Shown here piece by piece: positions 52,405 to 61,155 of a stretch of DNA of 64,000 nt (its first letter is position 1; every line of letters begins with the position of its first letter). This DNA comes from JACRPH01 sp041665465. Its GTDB lineage: Archaea > Nanobdellota > Nanobdellia > Woesearchaeales > GW2011-AR9. The stretch covers positions 682,001 to 746,000 of the forward strand of contig JBAYIU010000001.1 of NCBI GenBank assembly GCA_041665465.1, given 5' to 3'. The notes under the pieces were generated by a model. The model worked only from the letters and a program-made list of their open reading frames with translations, was not told the origin of the DNA and did not search any database. Made by a program: the position numbers and the translations under genes.

Positions 52405-53211
52405 TCAATTCTTTTCTTTAGGGTAATAACCCTTTATCTTTTTGATAAATGCATGATAACTGGGATATACTTCGGGGTTCATTAGACCATTCTCATCAGT
52501 ATCCCATTCTCCAACATTAAGTTTTATTTCGTGTTCGGTAATCCGAATCGCATCCGTAATCATACCGTGAATAAATCCAGATTTTTTCCGATCTAAGGAG
52601 AAATTAAAATTTAAAAATGAGAAAGCTTGGTCAAAACATTTAAAGATATAATTACGATCTTCTTCTTTATTTACCGGAAAACCACGAGATTTAAAGTGAT
52701 AATTGCCAGAAGAACTATCATAGCTTTGGTGACTAATCTCGTCGGATCTAACATAATCTCTCCCTTGGTAGAAGTAAACCGCCTGATGCAAGGAACCTTC
52801 GGGGTAAAGGTGGCCAAAGCGATCTACGGCACCGGTACAATTAACGCGAGCTTCTCGATAATACTGAATAAACAATTCTTCAGGCATGCCTAAAAGAAAG
52901 GAGGAAGACATTTCCTGAACCGTCCCCTGGTCTTCTATCTTATATTTGGTATCGGTTAAGAGAAAAGGCTTTTTACACTTAAAATGAAGATATTCAATCA
53001 TTTTTTGTCTCAAAAGATAATCTTTTCCTGTGGCTTCTTTCGTTTCTTCGGGAGATAGTTTTAATGACTGAGCTAAGAAATCTAAAGTAAATTCTCGTGG
53101 AGCGGTGTTTTGAGTAAGTAAGACTACCTGGTCCTCATTAGGCCTTAATCTTAGAGTAACAGTATAACCATATAAATCCTTTAAGTATTCCTTCTTTGTT
53201 CTCAATTTCAT
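52405..53211 (-). CDS. Hypothetical protein
   Basis: 268 residues from ATG 53211. N-terminal beta-rich YGYTVTLRLRPNEDQVVLLTQN, a helical middle (PREFTLDFLAQSLKLSPEETKEATG), and an aromatic/charged C-terminal half (YHFKSRGFPVNKEEDRNYIFKCFDQAFSFLNFNF). Unrecognised. Divergent from the TrmB-like gene; convergent with the Nudix gene. Confidence 0.6.
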   Translation of the reverse strand: MKLRTKKEYLKDLYGYTVTLRLRPNEDQVVLLTQNTAPREFTLDFLAQSLKLSPEETKEATGKDYLLRQKMIEYLHFKCKKPFLLTDTKYKIEDQGTVQEMSSSFLLGMPEELFIQYYREARVNCTGAVDRFGHLYPEGSLHQAVYFYQGRDYVRSDEISHQSYDSSSGNYHFKSRGFPVNKEEDRNYIFKCFDQAFSFLNFNFSLDRKKSGFIHGMITDAIRITEHEIKLNVGEWDTDENGLMNPEVYPSYHAFIKKIKGYYPKEKN

Positions 53212-53281
53212 TTGTATTTCTCCAAAAACATCCCAGAACACACCAATTACAACATCAACAGAACAATATACATATTAATCT

Positions 53282-53305
53282 TTGTTGTCGTTTTGACAGC
53301 AACAA
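53282..53305. promoter_or_regulatory. Candidate operator upstream of TrmB-like gene
   Basis: TTGTTG and CAACAA form 6-bp outer arms of an imperfect inverted repeat whose centre is TCGTTTTGACAG. It sits directly upstream of the TATA box ATTATAAAG (53305-53313) of the TrmB-like gene. A site at this position would be expected for autoregulation (inference). Confidence 0.4.
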
Positions 53306-53336
53306 TTATAAAGTAAGCTTAATTCAAAAAAAAATC

Positions 53337-54056
53337 ATGAAGTTAGAAATCCTGCAAGAAATCGGACTGAGCATTACAGAAGCCAAAGTTTACTTAGCTT
53401 TGTTAGAAATCGGCTCAGGATTAGCGGGAGACATCACTAAGAAAGCCGAAGTCAACCGCACTAATGTTTATGATGCTTTAGAACGCTTGATTAAGAAAGG
53501 ATTGGTAACTTACGTTATTACTGCCAACAGAAAGGTCTTCGAGCCTCTGGCACCAGAAACATTAAAAGATTTACTTAAAGAAAAGGAAGAGAGAATCAGC
53601 TCAATCCTGCCAGAATTAAACCAGCTCTTTAAGGAAAGTAAAGCGAAAGAGGAAGCTACTTTATTCAAGGGAAAGAAGGGGGTGAAGTCCGCTTATGATT
53701 TATTATTAAAGGAGAAAGGTGAAGTTTTTGTTTATGGGGCAGAAAGTCGTTTTGCTGATGTTCTACCGGCATTTCAGAAGGAGTGGCATACGCAAAGAGC
53801 TAAAAACAAGATTAGACTCAATATTGTTTTTAGTGAACGAGTGAAAGAAAGAAAACAACAAGAAAATTTAAAATGGTGCAAAATGCGTTTTCTTCCCAAA
53901 AGTTATGAATTTCCGTCTACTATCTTAGTCTCCGGCAGCTTAGTTATCACCGTTGTCTGGACAGAGATGCCATTCGCTTTCTTGATCAGAAGTAAAGAAG
54001 CAGTGAAGAGCAACTTAAATTTCTTTGAGATACTATGGAAAGTAGCAAAAGAATAG
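53337..54056 (+). CDS. TrmB-family transcriptional regulator
   Basis: 239 residues. The winged-helix domain EIGLSITEAKVYLALLEIGSGLAGDITKKAEVNRTNVYDALERLIKKGLV is typical of TrmB, and a coiled-coil dimer helix (KEKEERISSILPELNQLFKES) links it to a ligand domain with FKGKKGVKSAYDLLLKEKGEVFVYGA. It senses sugars or other ligands in archaea; nothing names the ligand here. An inverted repeat precedes its TATA box. Confidence 0.88.
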   Translation: MKLEILQEIGLSITEAKVYLALLEIGSGLAGDITKKAEVNRTNVYDALERLIKKGLVTYVITANRKVFEPLAPETLKDLLKEKEERISSILPELNQLFKESKAKEEATLFKGKKGVKSAYDLLLKEKGEVFVYGAESRFADVLPAFQKEWHTQRAKNKIRLNIVFSERVKERKQQENLKWCKMRFLPKSYEFPSTILVSGSLVITVVWTEMPFAFLIRSKEAVKSNLNFFEILWKVAKE

Positions 54057-54104
54057 CTTTCCTACATAATTCTTATAAATGTGCTGCAGTATATAGATTA
54101 AAGT

Positions 54105-54584
54105 ATGGAAAATAAATACGTTGGATTGATGATTATTGGAGTAGCTTTAGTATTCTTCTTAGTGGTAATGTCATTCAATAATGCCTTAGAAGAGATTGTT
54201 AACACCAGTTGTGATCACGGACCAACTTGTCCAATGTATACTACCCTAAGCACCCAGAAGATTATTAGTTATAGTTTGATTGGACTATTAGTATTAATTG
54301 GTCTGATGGTAACTTTCTTCATAAAAGAGAAGAAACTTCCACAAGAGACTAAGAAAGTATTAACTGAAGAGGAAAAGAAACATAAACTGGAACACCTTGA
54401 TAATGAAGAAAAGAAAGTGATGGAACTGCTAATCAATAACCAAGGTTCAATGTACCAAAGTGATGTGATGAAAGAAACTCAGTTGAGTAAGGTTAAAGTA
54501 ACTAGAATTTTGGATAAGTTAGAAGGAAAAATGCTTCTCGAAAGGAAGAGAAGAGGCATGACAAATATCGTTATTCTCAAATAG
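54105..54584 (+). CDS. Membrane-anchored winged-helix protein
   Basis: 159 residues. Two transmembrane helices (GLMIIGVALVFFLVVMSF and IISYSLIGLLVLIGLMVTFF) flank an outside loop with two cysteines (SCDHGPTCPMY). The cytoplasmic C-terminus is a MarR/DUF7343-like winged helix (EEKKVMELLINNQGSMYQSDVMKETQLSKVKVTRILDKLE). Membrane-attached archaeal regulators of this type are thought to respond to envelope stress or redox at the loop cysteines (inference). Confidence 0.75.
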   Translation: MENKYVGLMIIGVALVFFLVVMSFNNALEEIVNTSCDHGPTCPMYTTLSTQKIISYSLIGLLVLIGLMVTFFIKEKKLPQETKKVLTEEEKKHKLEHLDNEEKKVMELLINNQGSMYQSDVMKETQLSKVKVTRILDKLEGKMLLERKRRGMTNIVILK

Positions 54585-54618
54585 GTTTATAAATAGCCCA
54601 TAAGGTTTAATTAAAGGA

Positions 54619-54927
54619 ATGGAAGAAAATCAAGATTTAGTGGAACGATTAAAAGTTTATAATATGGATAGAATCGGACAGCTAGCAGAGATATATCATC
54701 TAATGGAAAAACGCCCACTCACAGAGTACACCCTATTAGAACTTCAAAGACAGTTCAAAGGATTTCCGGTTAAAGAAAGAGAATTAACCTTATTTCTAGA
54801 CCTCCATGCTCGATGTAACGGTAATTCTGGTCTGGTCTTTGAAGAAGCTATACATCAGAGAATGGAAACAATAATAGAAGCAACAAGAAGATATGAAGAA
54901 GTATTCTTAAAACCTTACAGAAACTAG
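54619..54927 (+). CDS. Hypothetical small helical protein
   Basis: 102 residues, mostly helical (DLVERLKVYNMDRIGQLAEIYHLMEKRPL, then RQFKGFPVKERELTLFLDLHARCNG). Unrecognised. TATA-like TTTATAAATAG about 25-34 nt upstream supports independent expression. Confidence 0.55.
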   Translation: MEENQDLVERLKVYNMDRIGQLAEIYHLMEKRPLTEYTLLELQRQFKGFPVKERELTLFLDLHARCNGNSGLVFEEAIHQRMETIIEATRRYEEVFLKPYRN

Positions 54928-55112
54928 TTTCATCAGTAGTTTATAAAGCTGTTTCAATTATAATTCTGTTGGTGAAGCCAAATGGTATACTGTTCAGCAG
55001 CAAATTTAGCATATTCCGGAAATGGGATTAGCATGATTTTTATAGGGAGTATGTGGATGATTACATTAATTATAACAGGGTACGTTATCTTAAAGATAAA
55101 TCGAGGCAAGAG

Positions 55113-55310
55113 ATGAAAATTACAATGAGAATAAGTGGAATGCATTGCAAAAGCTGTGAAATTCTTATTAGCGACGCTTTAGAAGAAGTAGGAGCAAAAG
55201 CTAAAGTAGATAGTGAGAAAGGGATAGCAGTGATTGAATTTGATGAGAAAAAGCTAACGGAAGATACAATTAAACGAATTATCAAAAAAGAAGGATTTAT
55301 GGTGAACTGA
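55113..55310 (+). CDS. HMA-domain copper chaperone-like protein
   Basis: 65 residues from ATG 55113. A single heavy-metal-associated domain with GMHCKSC metal site and the family's RISGMHCKSCEILI opening. It stands 2 nt before the HMA-TauE fusion gene, and would deliver Cu(I) to it or to CopA. A longer GTG-initiated frame upstream adds residues unlike the family. Confidence 0.8.
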   Translation: MKITMRISGMHCKSCEILISDALEEVGAKAKVDSEKGIAVIEFDEKKLTEDTIKRIIKKEGFMVN

Positions 55311-55312
55311 AT

Positions 55313-56758
55313 ATGATAAATAAACATACAATACCCATTAAAGGAATGGTGTGTGAAAGTTGTGAAAAGATAATTAAGAAACAGATTCAAAGCTTGCCCG
55401 GAATACTTTCAATGTCCGTTAGTTATACTAACGGAACGGCAGAAGTTGAGTACGATTCCGAGAAGGTTAACTTAAATCAAATCAAACATCAAATTGAGGA
55501 AAAAGGATACGAATGTGTCAACAAGTCAGAAAAAACATCTTGGTGGCCTTGGTTGTTAGCGGGAGTAGGTGTACTACTACTTGGTTTCTTTGGAATGCAG
55601 ATATATTATAAGTTTCCTATTCCACAACTTTCGGGAACAATGAGTTATGGGTTATTATTTTTAGTAGGGTTACTAACCGGATTCCATTGTATAGCTATGT
55701 GCGGTGGTTTTGTAGTTTCTTATACTGCTAAAGGAGCTAAAGAAGGTAAGAAACCGTTACAATTACATGCTGCTTATGCTCTCGGAAAAACTATTTCTTA
55801 CACCATTATCGGGGCGATATTTGGTTTATTAGGAAGTATAGTTGCATTCACTCCCACCTTGCGTGGCTGGGCAGGAATCATTGCCGGAATCTTCTTATTA
55901 CTATTCGGACTAAAGATGTTGGGATTTAGTTGGTTCAGAAAATTCCAAATTCGTTGGCCAAAATCGATGAATAAATGGTTAGGAGAAGAATCAAAGATTC
56001 ATCAACAGAGCCCTTTAATCATCGGTCTTTTAAACGGATTAATGATTGCTTGTGGACCGTTACAAGCAGTTTACATTTTAGCTGCAGGAACTGGAAGCAT
56101 GTTAGAAGGAGCAAAAATGTTGTTTATCTTTGGTCTAGGAACCTTACCCGTAATGTTGGGATTTGGGTATTTAACCAGTATAATCAGTTCTAAAGCTACG
56201 ATGAAAATTCTAAAAGCATCTGGAGTATTGGTTATGATCCTAGGATTAATTATGTTAAATCGAGGATTAGCCTTAACGGGTACAGGATACGATTTTGGAT
56301 CTCTAACTTCAAGTGTCCCGACCTTTGGAAGCAACAATAATATAGTTACTCCTGCCATCTCTTCCGATACGGGATTAATAATCAAAGAGGGTTACCAAGA
56401 AATCAGAATGACCGTAGATAATTCTGGTTTTACACCCAATAAATTTGTGTTAAAGAAAGGGGTCCCGGTTAAATGGATCATTACGGGAGCACAATTGAAC
56501 AGTTGCAATAACAAAATTCAAGTTCCGGCTTATAATCTTAACTTTGAAGTCAAACCAGGAGAACAAACCATTGAATTCACCCCAGATAAAGTGGGAACCA
56601 TCTCTTGGAGTTGTTGGATGGGGATGCTTAGAGGAGCATTTGTAGTAACTGAAAACGTCGATGCTCAAACCGTTGCTCAAGTTGCCAACCAAGTACAAGT
56701 CCCAAAGGGAGCAAGTTGTGGTGCAGGTGGTGGAGGCTGCGGCTGCGGGATGAGATAA
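55313..56758 (+). CDS. HMA-TauE/SafE-cupredoxin fusion, copper-linked membrane protein
   Basis: 481 residues. HMA domain GMVCESC at 11-17; about seven transmembrane helices with the DsbD/TauE-type FLVGLLTGFHCIAMCGGFVV and LLNGLMIACGPLQAVYILAA; a C-terminal cupredoxin-like domain (TVDNSGFTPNKFVLKKGVPVKW, then WSCWMGMLRGAF); and a final Gly/Cys-rich GASCGAGGGGCGCG. Proteins of this kind are tied to copper handling and cytochrome oxidase assembly in bacteria. Together with CopA downstream it forms a copper operon. Confidence 0.82.
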   Translation: MINKHTIPIKGMVCESCEKIIKKQIQSLPGILSMSVSYTNGTAEVEYDSEKVNLNQIKHQIEEKGYECVNKSEKTSWWPWLLAGVGVLLLGFFGMQIYYKFPIPQLSGTMSYGLLFLVGLLTGFHCIAMCGGFVVSYTAKGAKEGKKPLQLHAAYALGKTISYTIIGAIFGLLGSIVAFTPTLRGWAGIIAGIFLLLFGLKMLGFSWFRKFQIRWPKSMNKWLGEESKIHQQSPLIIGLLNGLMIACGPLQAVYILAAGTGSMLEGAKMLFIFGLGTLPVMLGFGYLTSIISSKATMKILKASGVLVMILGLIMLNRGLALTGTGYDFGSLTSSVPTFGSNNNIVTPAISSDTGLIIKEGYQEIRMTVDNSGFTPNKFVLKKGVPVKWIITGAQLNSCNNKIQVPAYNLNFEVKPGEQTIEFTPDKVGTISWSCWMGMLRGAFVVTENVDAQTVAQVANQVQVPKGASCGAGGGGCGCGMR

Positions 56759-56789
56759 ATTAATAACAAACAAAATAATACTTTCAAAA

Positions 56790-58946
56790 ATGGAAAAGAC
56801 CATCTTAAAAATTCAAGGAATGCATTGTGCTAGTTGTTCTGCAGTACTGAACAAGACGTTGAATAAAGTTCCCGGAGTGAAGAATGCTAATGTCAACCTC
56901 TCTACAGAAAAAGCTAGTGTTGAATTTGATCGAAACTTAATTGGTGAACAAGGATTAATAAAAATTGTAAAGGATAGGGGTTACAACGCTTATGTCTTCA
57001 AAGAACAAGATGTTAAAGCGGAAGAAAAGAATAAAAGAGAAGAGTTAAAAGAGTTAAAGCTTAAGTTGATTATTAGCATAGTTTTATCTTTACCCGCTCT
57101 AATCTTAAGCATGTTTGTAATGCAGTTTCCATTTAGAGAGTATATTTTATGGATTCTAACTACCCCGGTACAATTCTATATTGGAGCTACTTTCTATAAA
57201 GGGGCTTGGAATGCTTTAAAGAACAAAACCTCTAACATGGACACCTTGATTGCACTTGGAACCAGTGCAGCTTATTCCTATTCTGTATTTGCTATCTTCT
57301 TTGGTGGGGATCAATATTTTGAAGCTTCAGCAGTGTTGATAACTTTGGTTATATTGGGTAAGTATCTAGAATTAGTAGCTAAAGGTAAGACTTCCGAAGC
57401 TATAACCAAATTAATGCAATTAGGAGCTAAAACTGCCACGGTTATTAGAAACAAAAAAGAAGTAAAAGTTCCCATCGAAGAAGTGCAAGTTAATGATCTA
57501 GTATTGGTCAAGCCGGGAGAAAAAGTACCAGTGGATGGAATTATTGTTGAAGGTTACTCTGCTCTAGACGAGAGTATGATTACCGGAGAAAGTATTCCTG
57601 TCGAGAAGAAAAAGGGAGATATGGTAATTGGTTCTACTCTGAACAAGCACGGAAGTTTTACGTTCAGAGCAACTAAAGTTGGAGCAGAAACTACTTTATC
57701 TAGGATCATCAAATTAATTGAAGAAGCGCAAACTAAAAAAGCTCCCATTCAGAGATTTGCTGACAATATTTCTTCTTATTTTGTACCGGTAGTTATTGCT
57801 ATCTCTTTACTCACGTTTATAGTGTGGTATTGGGTAGTCGGAGCAGCATTTAGTTTTGCTTTAGTTACTGCGGTAGCAGTATTAGTCATAGCTTGTCCAT
57901 GCGCTTTAGGTTTAGCTACTCCCACCGCTATTATGGTTGGAACAGGTAAAGGAGCAAAAGAAGGAATCTTGATTAAGGGAGGAGAAGCTTTAGAGACGGC
58001 TCATGAATTAAAAGCAATAGTATTTGATAAAACTGGAACGATTACTAAAGGTCAACCTGCCGTGACGGATATTCTTCCCAACAAGATTTCAGAAAAAACT
58101 TTTTTAGAAATTGCCGGTAGTATGGAAAAGAACTCTGAACACCCATTAGCAGATGCTATTGTTAACAAAGCTAAGATGGAGAAAGTTGTTTGGAAAAAAG
58201 TAACTAATTTTAAAGCTATTCCGGGTAAAGGAGTTACTGCCAAGATTAATGGCAAGACTTATTCATTAGGAAATTCAAAATTGATCCCGGTTGATTCTTC
58301 TTGGACCAGAAAGATCAATTCTTTAGAAGAGGAAGGTAAAACTGTAATGACTCTTTCCGAAGAAAAGAAAGTCTTGGGAGTTATTGCCGTAGCTGATGAG
58401 ATCAAAGAAGATTCACCGGAAGCGATTAGAAAACTTAAGGGGTTAGGTTTACGAATTTATATGATTACTGGAGACAATCAAAGAACCGCTAAAGCTATTG
58501 CCCAGAAAGTAGGAATAGAACATTTCTTTGCTGAAGTACTGCCAGAACATAAAGCAAGCCACGTAAAAGAATTGCAGAAGAAAGGCAAAGTAGCTATGGT
58601 GGGTGATGGAATCAATGATGCTCCAGCCTTAGCTCAAGCAGATATCGGAATTGCTATGGGTTCTGGAACGGATGTGGCGATGGAATCAGGAAGTATTGTA
58701 CTGATGAGAAATAGCTTATTAGATATTCCTCGAGCGATTAAATTGAGTAAAATGACTATGAGCAAGATCAAACAAAACATGTTCTGGGCTTTGTTTTACA
58801 ATGTACTGGGCATTCCCGTAGCTGCAGGAGTGTTGTATTCTTTTACCGGATGGTTACTTAACCCCATGATTGCAGGTGGAGCTATGGCTTTAAGTTCTGT
58901 AAGTGTAGTCACTAGCTCCTTGTTGTTGAAGAGAAGAAAGATTTAG
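56790..58946 (+). CDS. copA: Copper-transporting P1B-type ATPase
   Basis: 718 residues. N-terminal HMA domain GMHCASC at 10-16; transmembrane CPC motif at 369-371 (VIACPCALGLATP); DKTGTITKG at 413-421 (phosphorylated Asp); SEHPLADAI (HP motif); TGES actuator; GDGINDAPAL hinge. It exports Cu(I) using ATP. The preceding chaperone-like and TauE-fusion genes feed it. No regulator sits in the operon; the upstream 54928-55112 gap may hold an operator. Confidence 0.95.
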   Translation: MEKTILKIQGMHCASCSAVLNKTLNKVPGVKNANVNLSTEKASVEFDRNLIGEQGLIKIVKDRGYNAYVFKEQDVKAEEKNKREELKELKLKLIISIVLSLPALILSMFVMQFPFREYILWILTTPVQFYIGATFYKGAWNALKNKTSNMDTLIALGTSAAYSYSVFAIFFGGDQYFEASAVLITLVILGKYLELVAKGKTSEAITKLMQLGAKTATVIRNKKEVKVPIEEVQVNDLVLVKPGEKVPVDGIIVEGYSALDESMITGESIPVEKKKGDMVIGSTLNKHGSFTFRATKVGAETTLSRIIKLIEEAQTKKAPIQRFADNISSYFVPVVIAISLLTFIVWYWVVGAAFSFALVTAVAVLVIACPCALGLATPTAIMVGTGKGAKEGILIKGGEALETAHELKAIVFDKTGTITKGQPAVTDILPNKISEKTFLEIAGSMEKNSEHPLADAIVNKAKMEKVVWKKVTNFKAIPGKGVTAKINGKTYSLGNSKLIPVDSSWTRKINSLEEEGKTVMTLSEEKKVLGVIAVADEIKEDSPEAIRKLKGLGLRIYMITGDNQRTAKAIAQKVGIEHFFAEVLPEHKASHVKELQKKGKVAMVGDGINDAPALAQADIGIAMGSGTDVAMESGSIVLMRNSLLDIPRAIKLSKMTMSKIKQNMFWALFYNVLGIPVAAGVLYSFTGWLLNPMIAGGAMALSSVSVVTSSLLLKRRKI

Positions 58947-59007
58947 TAACACTTGAGAGTAGTAAAATCTCCATAAGCCTTATAAATGGCTCTTATTTTT
59001 CAAAAGT

Positions 59008-59631
59008 GTGAAATATATAGCCGAATTAAAAAAGCATGTAGTAGATACCACCGCAATAGTAGCAGAATCTAATCCCATTTTTGGGGCAGTGGAACTGGGT
59101 TTGATTGGAATGACTCCTGCAGCATCTCTTAATTCTAGAGTCTTAGCCACAACAGTAGGGTATTTAGGACTTGCTCGCTTGTATAGTAGTGGAAGAGATT
59201 TTTCCAGAAGAATTTTCAATATAACTGATCAGACCAGAGAAAGAGTACAAGCATATCATGATCTTGCTTACGCAGTAACCTTTAACTTTGCCTTTTCTCC
59301 AATCATGTATGCTGCAGCACAACGTTTTGCCGGAGAGGATCTTGATTGGAAAAAGATTGCTTTAGGAACGGGAATGTCGTTATTATTGGGAGCAGCAAAC
59401 GGAATTCCTTTAGGATACAGTATTGACGTATTTAGAGACTTAACTGGAATTGAAGAATGTAAACGACCATCTTATTTTTTGAAGAAGCAGAGTCCTCGAG
59501 TTAAAAGGTTAGCTTTAGCAGGGATAATCGCTTTATCTTTGGGAGTTACTGGTTTAATGTATTCCGGTAATACGGAAGTAGAAATAGCTCAACCAGTAAC
59601 AAAAATTTCATTAGAAAATATTGTGGAATAA
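59008..59631 (+). CDS. AlaE-like exporter family membrane protein
   Basis: 207 residues. KHVVDTTAIVAESNPIFGAVELGLIGMTPAASLNSR and RDLTGIEE near the ends of four hydrophobic segments match the L-alanine exporter AlaE from E. coli, with about 60 extra residues at the C-terminus that end in a further helix. GTG start, with TATA-like TTATAAATG at 58980-58988. It would export alanine or a related molecule; direct activity cannot be shown from sequence. Confidence 0.75.
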   Translation: MKYIAELKKHVVDTTAIVAESNPIFGAVELGLIGMTPAASLNSRVLATTVGYLGLARLYSSGRDFSRRIFNITDQTRERVQAYHDLAYAVTFNFAFSPIMYAAAQRFAGEDLDWKKIALGTGMSLLLGAANGIPLGYSIDVFRDLTGIEECKRPSYFLKKQSPRVKRLALAGIIALSLGVTGLMYSGNTEVEIAQPVTKISLENIVE

Positions 59632-59632
59632 A

Positions 59633-60388
59633 ATGGGATTAGAACCAATCGTTGGGGGACTGGAAGAAGTTGACAGACAAGGAGCATTGAATAGGGTTCT
59701 TTGTGCAGACCGATTGATGAAAGAGCAAAGAGAAGGCACATTTATTGATACAACTCACACCGGCGATGGAGAAATTTATTTCATGGACGGAGATACGCCA
59801 AAACTGGCTCTTACCAGAACACATGTTAATCCCATTCTTTGGAATCCTCGTGAAGCAAGTAAAAGCTTTAGTCAACTTGAAGGTTATCGATTAAGTCATA
59901 AGGACTTTAATATTGCCATGAGCGATTCAGAAACCTTAGTTATTGATATAACTAAAATTAGGTATGTTGAAAGATATGGATATGAGATTGCTCATTTTAT
60001 CATTGGTTTTCAGGAAACTCTTGCTCACTATATTTTTGAAGAAGAGAAATTGTTGAGACGAATCTTGGGACCAACAGAACAAGATTTCAAAGAAAATGGA
60101 CAAATGTTAAGCTTGGTAGTCTCGGAAACAACTTTGTGTTTTTACACTCCAGAATATGTTAAAGAACATACTAAGAAAGGTCCTTTTGCACATGTTGGCT
60201 ATTTGATTAATCCTTCTAACACTTCGGTCCTGTTTAACGCCACTGCTCCTTGTACCCGAGGAAATAGTACTCGTTTTTATATAGAAAGCGGAGTTAAAAT
60301 TGATCAACCTGCAACCGAAGAAGTTTCAGATACACCAAGAAAGAGAAGAATAATAGATGTTCAGGATTTAGATGAAAAATGGCTTTAG
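59633..60388 (+). CDS. Hypothetical protein, tandem-duplicate copy 1
   Basis: 251 residues from ATG 59633, 1 nt after the AlaE-like stop. Starts MGLEPIVGGLEEV, contains CADRLMKEQREG, a central ILGPTEQDFKEN and FYTPEYVKEHTKKGPFAHVGYLINP, and ends with the IDVQDLDEKW repeat. It aligns along its whole length with the next gene. No known domain recognised. It overlaps copy 2 by 10 nt. Confidence 0.72.
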   Translation: MGLEPIVGGLEEVDRQGALNRVLCADRLMKEQREGTFIDTTHTGDGEIYFMDGDTPKLALTRTHVNPILWNPREASKSFSQLEGYRLSHKDFNIAMSDSETLVIDITKIRYVERYGYEIAHFIIGFQETLAHYIFEEEKLLRRILGPTEQDFKENGQMLSLVVSETTLCFYTPEYVKEHTKKGPFAHVGYLINPSNTSVLFNATAPCTRGNSTRFYIESGVKIDQPATEEVSDTPRKRRIIDVQDLDEKWL

Positions 60389-61140
60389 AACCAATCATTG
60401 GGGGACTAAGAACACTTCATAGACATTCATTAGCGGAGTTTATTGTTTGTGCAGATCGATTGATGAAAGAACAAAGAAAGGGGATAGTTATTGATGATGC
60501 GTGCATCGGAGACGGAGTTATTTATTTTATGGATGTGGGCATACCAAAATTAGCCCTTACCCGACCCCAAGTTAATCCCATTCTTTTAAATCCTCTTCAA
60601 GCAAATAATCAATTCAACCAATTAAAAAGTTACCCATTGACCCCAACAGACTTTAACAGAGTGATGCGAGATCCAGAAACTAAAGTTGTTGATATAACTC
60701 AAGTTAGATACTTTAAGTTAAATGAAAAAACAATGATAGCTCAGTTCGTGGTTGGTTCTTACAAAGCTATTGAGGATTATAACTACGAAGAACAGCAATT
60801 TCTGATGCAAATTTTAGGACCAACAAAAAAAGATTTCAAAGAAAATGTACAAATGTTTGGTTCATTAATGGGAGATAAAAGATTTTGTTTTTACACTCCT
60901 GAATATGTTAAAGCTCACGCCAGAGAAGGGCCCTTTGCCTATTCCGGTCGTTTAATTAATTATACTGAAAAAGTACCCACATTATTCAACGCTGCTGCTC
61001 TTTTCACAGAAGGAGATCTAACTCGTTTTTATATAGAAAGTAACACTAGAACTGATCAACCTGCACCTGAAAAAGTTCCAGATGCACCCAGAACAAGAAG
61101 AACAATAGATGTTCAGGATTTAGATGAAAAATGGTTTTAA
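60379..61140 (+). CDS. Hypothetical protein, tandem-duplicate copy 2
   Basis: 253 residues. MALEPIIGGLRTL, CADRLMKEQRKG, ILGPTKKDFKEN, FYTPEYVKAHAREGPFAYSGRLIN and IDVQDLDEKWF parallel copy 1. Its ATG lies inside copy 1's final codons. Both 3' ends share an exact 31-bp repeat (60352-60382 and 61104-61134), consistent with tandem duplication through that sequence. Function unknown. Confidence 0.72.
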   Translation: MALEPIIGGLRTLHRHSLAEFIVCADRLMKEQRKGIVIDDACIGDGVIYFMDVGIPKLALTRPQVNPILLNPLQANNQFNQLKSYPLTPTDFNRVMRDPETKVVDITQVRYFKLNEKTMIAQFVVGSYKAIEDYNYEEQQFLMQILGPTKKDFKENVQMFGSLMGDKRFCFYTPEYVKAHAREGPFAYSGRLINYTEKVPTLFNAAALFTEGDLTRFYIESNTRTDQPAPEKVPDAPRTRRTIDVQDLDEKWF

Positions 61141-61155
61141 GGAGTAAGGTTTAGA

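Noticed and set aside
54954..55145. Antisense open frame in the copper-operon leader
   Set aside because: Only a short tail (from MLIPFPEYAKF) looks protein-like and it lacks a promoter and ribosome site; the region more likely holds the operon's control sequences.
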